Assembly: GCF_014596085.1 (NCBI RefSeq)
Contig: NZ_JACCJY010000037.1
Coordinates: forward strand, 1 to 64,000
Length of the DNA: 64,000 nt
Direction: 5' to 3'
Source of the DNA: Azospirillum tabaci
GTDB lineage: Bacteria > Pseudomonadota > Alphaproteobacteria > Azospirillales > Azospirillaceae
The translations under genes and the position numbers were made by a program. Below are positions 32,391 to 40,561 of this stretch, piece by piece (the stretch's first letter is position 1; every line of letters begins with the position of its first letter). The notes under the pieces were generated by a model that ran no database searches, was not told where the DNA came from, and saw only the letters and a list, made by a program, of their open reading frames with translations.

Positions 32391-32606
32391 TCACCCACAG
32401 ACCAGATCAAGCCAGCGCCCATGGGCGGCGGCCTGTGACAGGGGAATGGTGTGGCTGGCGCAAAAGGGTGAAGCGTGTTGCACCCTTTGCACCGCTTCGC
32501 CCTGCGCGGCGCTCAGCAGCAGGTCCGGCCCACCCTCCTCCAGGATCGGGAGGACGGAGACCTCCGGCGCAGCCGGGATCACGGGCCGGGAAGGACGGCC
32601 ACTCAC
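32391..32606 (-). CDS. Small hypothetical protein
   Basis: A 71-residue protein between the AlpA-like gene and the membrane protein, with overlaps at both ends. It contains EAVQRVQHASPFCAS, which resembles the VQRVQ...PF repeat in the replication protein, because both are encoded by the same TTGCACCCTTTGCACCG DNA motif (32475-32492). Confidence 0.5.
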   Translation of the reverse strand: MSGRPSRPVIPAAPEVSVLPILEEGGPDLLLSAAQGEAVQRVQHASPFCASHTIPLSQAAAHGRWLDLVCG

Positions 32607-32842
32607 GCCGCCCCCTGATGCGGCGCAGCACCGCTGTTCGAGCTTTTCGGCCCACGGCGTTGAGCCTTATCGGCGATCCAGGAATCAATGTCCGATTCGA
32701 GCCAGCCAACGGCCCGCTCGCCGATTCGCAGCCGCTTCGGGAATTTGCCGTTCTTCTCGAGTCGGTCGACGTGCATCCGCGTGTAGCCGCCGATGCGCTT
32801 CTGCACCTCGGGGAAGCGGAGGATACGAGAGGTGTCACTCAT
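32603..32842 (-). CDS. AlpA-family helix-turn-helix regulator
   Basis: A 79-residue regulator of AlpA/excisionase type. LRFPEVQKRIGGYTRMHVDR then KNGKFPKRLRIGERAVGWLE and DIDSWI are the family pattern (helix-turn-helix, short wing, W-x-x-x-D-I-D-x-W). It is the first gene of the early operon, directly downstream of the operator-covered promoter, where such proteins act as transcription switches or excisionases. Confidence 0.85.
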   Translation of the reverse strand: MSDTSRILRFPEVQKRIGGYTRMHVDRLEKNGKFPKRLRIGERAVGWLESDIDSWIADKAQRRGPKSSNSGAAPHQGAA

Positions 32843-32863
32843 TGGTGTGCCCGCGAAAGTTTC

Positions 32864-32934
32864 CTGACGTTACGTCAGTAGTATTTCTGTGGCACAGAAA
32901 ACGTCAAGCTGCTTTTTCTGTGTGGCAGAAAAAG
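32864..32934 (-). promoter_or_regulatory. Early promoter with two 17-bp operators and an extra palindrome
   Basis: Reading leftward, a -35 TTGACG (complement of 32902-32907) and a -10-like TACTAC (complement of 32878-32883) are 18 bp apart. Operator O1, TTTCTGTGGCACAGAAA (32884-32900, perfect 8-bp arms), fills the spacer. Operator O2, TTTCTGTGTGGCAGAAA, lies at 32915-32931. A separate palindrome, CTGACGT T ACGTCAG, lies at 32864-32878. The layout is that of a repressor-controlled lytic promoter. Confidence 0.72.
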
Positions 32935-33059
32935 CCTGAACAGGGGCGCCCTAACGCGGCGGGGCCGCCGGCCTTAGCCATGCACAAGCGCCGCGCCGCC
33001 AGGACGGCGGCACGGTGCATGCTGTCAACTACAATGGTAGAAGTGGGAAAGGGCTGGCC

Positions 33060-33398
33060 TTAGCCCCGCCGTCCCTTGTTTGTAGGGGTCTCGCGGTCGA
33101 TGCGCGCTTGGATCTCGTTGGCTTCCAGCGTCTCAAGCAAATGGGCCGGCACCGCCGCCTTGATGCCGAACAGCAGGTAGTCGCTAGGGATGCCCCGCGT
33201 GACAATCGGCCTCAGCCTGTAGGACGCGATCTGCGAGTCGCCGCGGATATACTGCGTGTAGGTATTCCTCGCACACCCCATCAGCTCGCACATTTCCGCT
33301 GGCCGGAAACCGAGTGTCATGCGGGCCGCCTCCAGACGGATGCCGACCTCGTACGCGAACCGATCCAGATCGTCGTTGGTCACGACTTCGGCTTCCAT
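33060..33398 (-). CDS. Phage XRE-type repressor
   Basis: A 112-residue protein from MEAEVVTNDDLDRFAYEVGI. Its helix-turn-helix is LGFRPAEMCELMGCARNTYT then QYIRGDSQIA, followed by the C-terminal RGIPSDYLLFGIK, a common ending of alphaproteobacterial XRE repressors. Similar 17-bp operators lie on both sides of it (33450-33466 upstream, 32884-32931 before the early operon), so it most likely is the lysogeny repressor. The longer frame to 33506 would cross the operator. Confidence 0.78.
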   Translation of the reverse strand: MEAEVVTNDDLDRFAYEVGIRLEAARMTLGFRPAEMCELMGCARNTYTQYIRGDSQIASYRLRPIVTRGIPSDYLLFGIKAAVPAHLLETLEANEIQARIDRETPTNKGRRG

Positions 33399-33619
33399 GG
33401 GGAATCTCCATGCACAGGCATTCCTCGGCATGGAAATCGGAGGGGCTATTTCTGTCAAGACGAAATAGGTTAACCGAAGGCAACACAACGTAACCGGTAT
33501 TAACACGTCGTGATAACACTAGCCCGCACTGTTCATCGGCATGTTGGCACGGCCGCCTGAAAGCGCCGCGAGTGGAGGCACCAACGGCGCAACGCTCAGC
33601 CCTCCATGCGGCGCGCGTC
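33399..33619. promoter_or_regulatory. Repressor control region and junction with the CRISPR array
   Basis: It contains operator O3, TTTCTGTCAAGACGAAA (33450-33466), similar to O1 and O2. No coding gene is seen from 33467 to the first CRISPR repeat at 33620. The prophage right end must lie in or near this stretch, and if the array had a leader on this side it would be here. No attachment-site duplication can be identified without the left end. Confidence 0.5.
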
Positions 33620-34633
33620 GTTGCGGCTGGACCCCGATCCCCCAGCGGCTACAATAGCCAACCATGGCGATCCCCGAGCCGACAGGTTGCGGCTGGACCC
33701 CGATCCCCCAGCGGCTACAATGCATGGGGACGGGTGGCGTCCTCCTGTGGAGTTGCGGCTGGACCCCGATCCCCCAGCGGCTACAATCGGGTCGACCACG
33801 GGCATGCGAGCCGCTTCGTTGCGGCTGGACCCCGATCCCCCAGCGGCTACAATCGGGGCCAGCGAGGATGTGGTGATCGACAAGTTGCGGCTGGACCCCG
33901 ATCCCCCAGCGGCTACAATCCGTGCCACCCCCGCGCCGCGCTGAGCGCAGTTGCGGCTGGACCCCGATCCCCCAGCGGCTACAATGGACAAGACGCGCGG
34001 GTTTCTTTGGGTGGGGTTGCGGCTGGACCCCGATCCCCCAGCGGCTACAATTGTTCAATGCGATGCGCACGGCCTCGACAAGTTGCGGCTGGACCCCGAT
34101 CCCCCAGCGGCTACAATTCCTCGGACGCCTGCTCTACCACTTCGACCGTTGCGGCTGGACCCCGATCCCCCAGCGGCTACAATCACGGACCGTGTCGCGC
34201 CACACCATCGTGCGTTGCGGCTGGACCCCGATCCCCCAGCGGCTACAATTCACCAAGCGCATGGCCTGGGCGGTGACGTGTTGCGGCTGGACCCCGATCC
34301 CCCAGCGGCTACAATTAGCACTCCACCTCCACCGCGTCGGGTGCCGTTGCGGCTGGACCCCAATCCCCCAGCGGCTACAATAGGGTGGGCACCATCACGA
34401 CCGTGCATCGAGTTGCGGCTGGACCCCGATCCCCCAGCGGCTACAATGTCGGGACCGGGGCGATAGCCGAGACACAAGTTGCGGCTGGACCCCGATCCCC
34501 CAGCGGCTACAATCCCCTCCCCCACCGGCCCTGTCCTGCTGCCGTTGCGGCTGGACCCCGATCCCCCAGCGGCTACAATAGGCCGCCCTCTCCGCATCCC
34601 AGGCGCGAGGTTGCGGCTGGACCCCGATCCCCC
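33620..34633 (+). CRISPR. Type II-C CRISPR array, left segment (15 full repeats plus a half repeat)
   Basis: A 36-bp repeat starting GTTGCGGCTGGACCCC and ending CCCAGCGGCTACAAT recurs every 66 bp exactly from 33620 to 34544, with 30-bp spacers. The sixteenth copy (34610-34633) keeps only its first 24 bases, where the IS21 element enters. One variant repeat at 34346 has a G-to-A change at position 17. Orientation follows from the tracrRNA anti-repeat and the trailing terminator beyond 39216. The repeat end GCGGCTACAAT resembles that of Neisseria II-C arrays, where it holds a -10 box. Confidence 0.97.
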
Positions 34634-34693
34634 TGTCAATGGCGGAGTGACCGTCCTCAACTCGGGCGAAGTAAAATTCCCCAGGTGCGGTGA

Positions 34694-35554
34694 TCAGCCG
34701 GCGTCCTGATCCATGCTCCTGAGCTTGGGTGGCCGGCCCCGCCGGCGCGGCGGCTGTGGTGCGGTGATCGGGCGGACGCGGGTGGTGTCCGGCATGAGAT
34801 CGGCGTGCTGGCGGAGCCGATAGCTGGCCCCTTCGATCTGAACCACGATGGCATGGTGCAGCAGGCGGTCCAGCAGCGCGGTCGCGACCACCGGATCGCC
34901 AAAGACGTCGCCCCATTCGGAAAAGCCGCGGTTGGAGGTCAGCACCATGGCGCCGCGCTCATACCGGGCATTCACGAGTTGAAAGACCAGGTTGCCGCCC
35001 CCGGCGATCACGGGCAGGTAGCCGATCTCGTCGATGATCAACAGCTGAGGCCGGCACAGAAACCGGATGCGCTCGCGCAACGAGCCCTCACGTTCGGCCT
35101 TGGCCAGCGAGGCCACCAGGTCGGCCAAGGTGGTGAAGTAGACGCTGCGCCCGGCCTTCACCGCCTCCACACCCAAGGCAAGGGCGAGGTGGCTCTTGCC
35201 GGTGCCCGGCGGACCGAGCAAATGCAGCACCTCGTGCCGGTTGATGAAGTCCAGCTGGGCGAGCGCGAGAATGCGGTTACGGTCCAGCGAGGGCTGGAAG
35301 GAGAAGTCGAAGCTGTCCAGCGTCTTGATGCTGGTCAGCCGGGCCATCTGCAGGGCGGCCTTGATCCGGCGGCCCTCGCGGATGGTCAGTTCCTCGGCCA
35401 GCAAGGCGTCGATGGCGTCCAGGGCGGACAGCTCACCACGTTCGAGCTGGCGCACGATGTGGTCGAGCACCTCCAGAGCCCGCGGCATCTTCAGGCCGAC
35501 GAGATGCCGGCGAACCCGGTCGAGGGTGGCGGGCGTCGCTCCGGTGCCGGTCAT
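34694..35554 (-). CDS. istB: IS21 transposition helper ATPase
   Basis: A 286-residue AAA+ protein with Walker A LLGPPGTGKSHLALALG near residue 115, Walker B QLLIIDEIGYLPV near residue 175 and sensor motif MVLTSNRGFSEWG. IstB of IS21 binds DNA and stimulates the IstA transposase. Its ATG overlaps the istA stop (ATGA), matching the IS21 operon layout. It is full length for the family with no frame disruption, so the element may still be active. Confidence 0.95.
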   Translation of the reverse strand: MTGTGATPATLDRVRRHLVGLKMPRALEVLDHIVRQLERGELSALDAIDALLAEELTIREGRRIKAALQMARLTSIKTLDSFDFSFQPSLDRNRILALAQLDFINRHEVLHLLGPPGTGKSHLALALGVEAVKAGRSVYFTTLADLVASLAKAEREGSLRERIRFLCRPQLLIIDEIGYLPVIAGGGNLVFQLVNARYERGAMVLTSNRGFSEWGDVFGDPVVATALLDRLLHHAIVVQIEGASYRLRQHADLMPDTTRVRPITAPQPPRRRGRPPKLRSMDQDAG

Positions 35555-36813
35555 GGCCGCGATCCCTGCAGGGCCAAGCGCCGAGCCACCGCCTCGTAAT
35601 AGGCCAGCGGCCGGCGCGCGACGGTATCCCCAACCGGGCCGATCGGCACCGGCGGCTCGCGCGGCGTGTCGCTGTTGGCCGGTGGCGGCAGGGTGCGGTG
35701 GCCCGCGGCAATCCGCCGTTGCCCTCGGCCTTCCAGCACCGGGTGGCTGGCGATCAGCCGGCCGTCCTCGAAGATCCGCACCTCGTTGGCCAGGGTCTGC
35801 ACCTCAACGACGCGCCGGCGCGTGCACTCGGGCACGGAGTACAGGTTGCCGCCGACCGACACCATGCCCTCGCGCGTGACCCGGCGATCAAGCTTGAGGA
35901 CGGCGCGATAGGGACCGGCCGGCAGCGGCTTGAGGTGGGGACGCTCCTCGGCGAAATGCTCGGCGACGATGCGGCCGGTGGTGGCGTGGCGGCGGGCGTT
36001 GGCGACCTCGTCGAGCCAGGAGCGGAACTGGGCATTCAGGTCATCGAGATCGCGAAAGCCGCGGCCCAGAAAGAAGTCCTCGCGCACATAGCGGAAGGGG
36101 CGCTCGACCTTGCCCTTGGTCTTGGCGCGGTAGGGCCGGCAGGCTTTGGGCAGGAACCCGTAATGGGCGGCCAGGTCGAGGAGCGTCTTGTTGTAGGCGA
36201 TGCCCTGCTCGCAATCCTCGCCACGCACTACCGTCTTCATGCGGTCGTAGAGGATTTCGGCCGGCACGCCGCCGAGCGCCTCGAAGGCGGCGATGTGGCA
36301 GCGCAGGACGGTCTGCAGGTCCTGATGGACCACGAACTCGCCCCACATCAGACGGCTGTGGCCAAGCACGAGGGAGAACAACCAGACCACGCGCTCCACG
36401 CCCGGCTCGTCGGTGAACGCGGTGCGGAAATAGGCGAAGTCCACCTGGGCCTGGCGCCCGGCCGGCGTCTCGAAGCGACGCTCGAAGGGAGCGGCGATCG
36501 CGGGCCGGACGGTGCGCAGGAAATCCTTCAGCGCGGTGTAGCCGCCCGTGTAGCCGCGGGCGCGGACTTCGCGGAGCAGACGGCTGGCGGTGAGTTCCGG
36601 AAAAGCGGTGACGCGCTCGCGCAGGTATTCCTCGTAGGGCGCGACGACGGTCGGCCTGGGCTTGCGGGGGCCATAAACCGGCGCCTCCAAGCCACGCTCG
36701 ATGTACTTGCGGACAGTTTTGCGATCAAGGCCGGTCCGGCGGGCGATGGCGGACACCGATAAGCCCTGCCGATGCAGATCGAGAATCATGACAAGCTCCC
36801 CGAGTGTGACCAC
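35551..36813 (-). CDS. istA: IS21 transposase
   Basis: A 420-residue DDE transposase. The N-terminal helix-turn-helix is LHRQGLSVSAIARRTGLDRK, followed by TVRKYIERG. The catalytic core begins with GRQAQVDFAYFRT (first D), continues with VHQDLQTVLRCHIAAFEALG, EILYDRMKTVV (second D) and KGKVERPFRYVREDFF (E). This is the ordinary IstA domain order. It is transcribed leftward with istB across the CRISPR array. Confidence 0.95.
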   Translation of the reverse strand: MVTLGELVMILDLHRQGLSVSAIARRTGLDRKTVRKYIERGLEAPVYGPRKPRPTVVAPYEEYLRERVTAFPELTASRLLREVRARGYTGGYTALKDFLRTVRPAIAAPFERRFETPAGRQAQVDFAYFRTAFTDEPGVERVVWLFSLVLGHSRLMWGEFVVHQDLQTVLRCHIAAFEALGGVPAEILYDRMKTVVRGEDCEQGIAYNKTLLDLAAHYGFLPKACRPYRAKTKGKVERPFRYVREDFFLGRGFRDLDDLNAQFRSWLDEVANARRHATTGRIVAEHFAEERPHLKPLPAGPYRAVLKLDRRVTREGMVSVGGNLYSVPECTRRRVVEVQTLANEVRIFEDGRLIASHPVLEGRGQRRIAAGHRTLPPPANSDTPREPPVPIGPVGDTVARRPLAYYEAVARRLALQGSRP

Positions 36814-36957
36814 CGACGCCCTCCCTCCGTTCCCCGGAGGGGAGAATGGGGATCGATGGCCGCCCGCTTCGGGGCAGGAGCCCCGTCAGCAGGCTGTGGC
36901 GTCAACCTGGGGAATTTTCAGGCGCCGCCTTCGAGGAGCATTCACCCGTCACTGACA

Positions 36958-39216
36958 CCCCCAGCGGCTACAATCGAGGCCAACAGCGGAGCGGCGACCG
37001 ACAGGTTGCGGCTGGACCCCGATCCCCCAGCGGCTACAATGCCCGCTCTGCCGGCCTCCTGGAGACGGAGGTTGCGGCTGGACCCCGATCCCCCAGCGGC
37101 TACAATCGTCACCACGTCGGGCAGCTATGCGGTGCCGTTGCGGCTGGACCCCGATCCCCCAGCGGCTACAATCCGCAGCCACCCCGGTCATCAAACCGAG
37201 AAGTTGCGGCTGGACCCCGATCCCCCAGCGGCTACAATAACCCGTCCTGCGCCCCCCAGGCGCACAAGTTGCGGCTGGACCCCGATCCCCCAGCGGCTAC
37301 AATATTAGACACGCCCTCCAAGAGCGTATTCGAGTTGCGGCTGGACCCCGATCCCCCAGCGGCTACAATGCTCCGACCGCTGGACCGGCGCCGATTATTG
37401 TTGCGGCTGGACCCCGATCCCCCAGCGGCTACAATGCATGTGCTCCACCAGCTTCATGGCGAGCAGTTGCGTCTGGACCCCGATCCCCCAGCGGCTACAA
37501 TTGATGTTCCAATAGTTCTCGGTCCACACCTGTTGCGGCTGGACCCCGATCCCCCAGCGGCTACAATGACTCGCGCCACGGGAACGCTTTGCCTCATGTT
37601 GCGGCTGGACCCCGATCCCCCAGCGGCTACAATCATGTCCATTGCGGCTTCTGTCCACGACCTGTTGCGGCTGGACCCCGATCCCCCAGCGGCTACAATC
37701 GCCAAGGCGTCCGGGATGCTCGTCCGCAAGTTGCGGCTGGACCCCGTTCCCCCAGCGGCTACAATAGGAGCCGCTGACGATCTACATGGACACCAGTTGC
37801 GGCTGGACCCCGATCCCCCAGCGGCTACAATATTCCGGGACGCGCCCGCGATACAGAGCGAGTTGCGGCTGGACCCCGATCCCCCAGCGGCTACAATGCA
37901 CCTCGACCTTGAAGGAACCCGGCTCCAGTTGCGGCTGGACCCCGATCCCCCAGCGGCTACAATCGTGACCCGCGTTGAATTGGTGGCGCTGACGTTGCGG
38001 CTGGACCCCGATCCCCCAGCGGCTACAATCGGCCGGCTGGAAATTCATGCGCTCCAGGTGTTGCGGCTGGACCCCGATCCCCCAGCGGCTACAATTGCAC
38101 ATGGCTCACCCACGAGGCTCGCTCAGTTGCGGCTGGACCCCGATCCCCCAGCGGCTACAATCGGCGCGCTCGGCGGCGTAGCGCTCCACTGGTTGCGGCT
38201 GGACCCCGATCCCCCAGCGGCTACAATCATCGGGCCACCACACTGCGGGCAGGCGCCGTTGCGGCTGGACCCCGATCCCCCAGCGGCTACAATCCGCCAT
38301 CACGGCGTCGTTGATCTCGAAATGTTGCGGCTGGACCCCGATCCCCCAGCGGCTACAATGGCGACCCGGCATGGCGCAACCCAGGACGAGTTGCGGCTGG
38401 ACCCCGATCCCCCAGCGGCTACAATCGGCTAGGTAGATGCGCCAGATGCCGGTCAGTTGCGGCTGGACCCCGATCCCCCAGCGGCTACAATGCCGCACCA
38501 CGCGCACCGTGCCGGCGAGCAGTTGCGGCTGGACCCCGATCCCCCAGCGGCTACAATTGTCCCTGACGCAGCTCGCTGTTGTCCACAGTTGCGGCTGGAC
38601 CCCGATCCCCCAGCGGCTACAATGCCGCAGCCTGCGGTTCGTGCGCCTGCCGGGTTGCGGCTGGACCCCGATCCCCCAGCGGCTACAATCGTCGATCTCA
38701 ACGGCCGCAAGGTCAAGGGGTTGCGGCTGGACCCCGATCCCCCAGCGGCTACAATATGTCGATCGGCTTCCCGTCGAAGGGGGCGGTTGCGGCTGGACCC
38801 CGATCCCCCAGCGGCTACAATTGATGCACGACGGCGAATACGTCGTGACGGTTGCGGCTGGACCCCGATCCCCCAGCGGCTACAATTGATTTACGCGGGA
38901 TGGAGGGGCGCCGCGAGTTGCGGCTGGACCCCGATCCCCCAGCGGCTACAATTGCTTCTGGTCTAGGCCGCGTTCTCAGTCTGTTGCGGCTGGACCCCGA
39001 TCCCCCAGCGGCTACAATGATGACCGCTTCAGCCTCGCATGGCGCCAGGTTGCGGCTGGACCCCGATCCCCCAGCGGCTACAATCGCCGCCGTCCGCGGT
39101 GCACAGACAGGTTCGTTGCGGCTGGACCCCGATCCCCCAGCGGCTACAATTGATGCGTTGACCGCCAGCATCCAAGCCGAGTTGCGGCTGGACCCCGATC
39201 CCCCAGCGGCTACAAT
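36958..39216 (+). CRISPR. Type II-C CRISPR array, right segment (half repeat plus 34 full repeats)
   Basis: It begins with the distal 17 bases of the split repeat (CCCCCAGCGGCTACAAT, 36958-36974) and continues with full repeats from 37005 to 39181. Spacers are 30 bp, except 29 bp at 37239-37267 and 38822-38850. With the left segment the array has 50 repeats and 49 spacers. Variants occur at 37466 (G7 to T) and 37730 (A18 to T). The last repeat is followed within 5 bp by a terminator hairpin. No spacer match to the prophage was found by eye. Confidence 0.97.
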
Positions 39217-39221
39217 ACGTT

Positions 39222-39263
39222 CCCGGATAACGCGTTGAAATACATGCGTTATCCGGGGGTTTT
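39222..39263 (+). terminator. Terminator at the end of the CRISPR array
   Basis: A perfect 12-bp stem CCCGGATAACGC / GCGTTATCCGGG with a 12-nt loop is followed by GGTTTT on the plus strand. The minus-strand side lacks a T-run. It fits termination of rightward crRNA transcription before cas2. Confidence 0.8.
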
Positions 39264-39291
39264 CGTGCGCTCAACTCCGCAACTCCATTCA

Positions 39292-39621
39292 CTAAAATAA
39301 CTTAAACTGTTCATAAACCGCAGCAGGTTCATGCTTTGTCCGCGCTTCCAGGCACACCATCGTCTGATATTGCCGGTCGGTAAAGGTCAGGATTTGCACT
39401 TTTCCCCTTTTGGGAACATTCGTTCGGATGCGCCCGATTCGCGCCTCGACCTGCGGGGCGCCGGCGCAAAAGCGCAGATAGACGCTGAATTGCGACATCT
39501 CGAAACCTTCATCGAGCAGGAAGTTTCGAAATTTGGCTGCCGCTTTCTGGTCGGATTTCGTCACTGTGGGCAAATCAAACATCACCATCATCCACATCAG
39601 GCGATACGCGCTGAGTGCCAT
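39292..39621 (-). CDS. cas2: CRISPR-associated endonuclease Cas2
   Basis: A 109-residue protein from MALSAYRLMWMMVMFDLP at 39621, preceded by AAGGAGG about 8 bp upstream; the longer reading to 39654 lies within cas1 and has no family sequence. The catalytic aspartate is in MVMFDLPTVT, followed by FRNFLLDEGFEMSQFSVYLR and later QILTFTDRQY. Cas2 joins Cas1 in the spacer-integration complex. It overlaps the cas1 3-prime end by 47 bp and is last in the operon, as usual for type II-C. Confidence 0.95.
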   Translation of the reverse strand: MALSAYRLMWMMVMFDLPTVTKSDQKAAAKFRNFLLDEGFEMSQFSVYLRFCAGAPQVEARIGRIRTNVPKRGKVQILTFTDRQYQTMVCLEARTKHEPAAVYEQFKLF

Positions 39622-40558
39622 GCGCGCCCTCCTTGCGAGTGTGCGGGGAGACAAGATCTAGCGGCAGCGGCGACAGCGGCAGGTCCAGCACCTGACGCTC
39701 GCCCAACAGCAATTGCGCCAGCGAGGATGCCAACCGGAACAGGCAGGTCCCCAAGGGGGTGACGCCGGCTTCCGTCCTCAGATCCTGCACCAGAATGCCG
39801 GCCAACACGCGCTTGGTGTTCCGATCCACCTCCAGACGCCCATCGGCGGCGAGGCGATGGACCAGGATGTCGACTAGCGGCCGGAACGGCTCCAGCAGAT
39901 CATCGACAAGGCACATGGGATTAGAGCGGTTGGAGTGCTTCAGCCCAAGCGTCGGATGGAGGCCGGCGGCGGCCACCGCCCGCGCCATACCACCCCGCAG
40001 GACGGCGTAGCCGTAGTTCAGCAGCCCGTTGATGCCCGGCTCGTCGCTGTCGCGCCGGAAATCCGGGCCGAACAGCAACGGCCAGTAGCGGCGCGCCGCC
40101 TGCGCCTCGATGTTCTCGGGATCACCTGATCGCAGGCGGCGCGCAAGCTCGACGAAAGCTCCGGCCGGTTGGCCCAGCGCCTCCAGCACCGCGCCCTGGT
40201 TGCGCACCTTGGCCCGTGCGATGGCCTGCCAGAGCCGGCTCCTGAAGGCGTCGGTGATCTCCGCCTGCGCACGCATCCGCTGGGCCTGGGCATGATGCCC
40301 GTCGACCGGCCACAGGATCGCCGCCGGGCTGAAATTGCGCCCGCACAGGACGACAGCGCATTCCCGCTCCAGCAAGGCCAGCAGTAGGTTGTTGGAATAG
40401 GTCAGCCCATGCGCGGTGCCGATCAGAACGGCGATGTCATCCAGGGGCACCCGGCCGATTTCGTCGCCGCGAGTCGAGACGACCATGAACCCCCGGTCGA
40501 GCGACAGGTGCCGCCCGTCCTCCGCCACTTCGATGACGATCCCCGCCGCGCTTGCCAT
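39575..40558 (-). CDS. cas1: CRISPR-associated integrase Cas1
   Basis: A 327-residue type II Cas1. Metal ligands appear in PENIEAQAARRYW (E near residue 150), GLKHSNRSNPMCLVDDLLEP (H near 215 and acidic residues after it) and FRPLVD. The N-terminal half is strand-rich (EIGRVPLDDIAVLIGTAHGL). It starts 3 bp after the cas9 stop codon. Cas1 catalyses spacer integration at the first repeat. No csn2 or cas4 is present, which marks the locus as II-C. Confidence 0.96.
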   Translation of the reverse strand: MASAAGIVIEVAEDGRHLSLDRGFMVVSTRGDEIGRVPLDDIAVLIGTAHGLTYSNNLLLALLERECAVVLCGRNFSPAAILWPVDGHHAQAQRMRAQAEITDAFRSRLWQAIARAKVRNQGAVLEALGQPAGAFVELARRLRSGDPENIEAQAARRYWPLLFGPDFRRDSDEPGINGLLNYGYAVLRGGMARAVAAAGLHPTLGLKHSNRSNPMCLVDDLLEPFRPLVDILVHRLAADGRLEVDRNTKRVLAGILVQDLRTEAGVTPLGTCLFRLASSLAQLLLGERQVLDLPLSPLPLDLVSPHTRKEGAHGTQRVSPDVDDGDV

Positions 40559-40561
40559 CGT

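Larger units (their letters stand above)
34634..36957 (-). mobile_element. IS21-family insertion sequence inside a CRISPR repeat
   Basis: A 2324-bp element carrying istA and istB. Its left end TGTCAATGGCGG and right end (read inward) TGTCAGTGACGG form imperfect inverted repeats. A further inner pair AAAATTCCCCAGGT lies at 34673-34686 and, inverted, at 36905-36918, typical of multiple terminal sites in IS21. The run CCCCC flanks both ends (34629-34633 and 36958-36962), consistent with a 5-bp target duplication within the repeat. Confidence 0.93.

Noticed and set aside
32603-33398. The AlpA-like or XRE proteins as an integrase/excisionase pair
   Set aside because: Neither has recombinase catalytic residues; no tyrosine or serine recombinase was found in the window.
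33572-38507. Many open reading frames across the CRISPR array on both strands, with repeated peptides
   Set aside because: The 66-bp period is a multiple of three, so the repeat stays open in several frames; the peptides are just translated repeats.
33620-39216. Possible self-targeting spacers against the prophage
   Set aside because: Spacers and their complements were compared by eye with the prophage genes and only short partial matches were seen, for example about 14 bases of the spacer at 36975 against the PAPS-reductase-like gene. A proper alignment search is needed.
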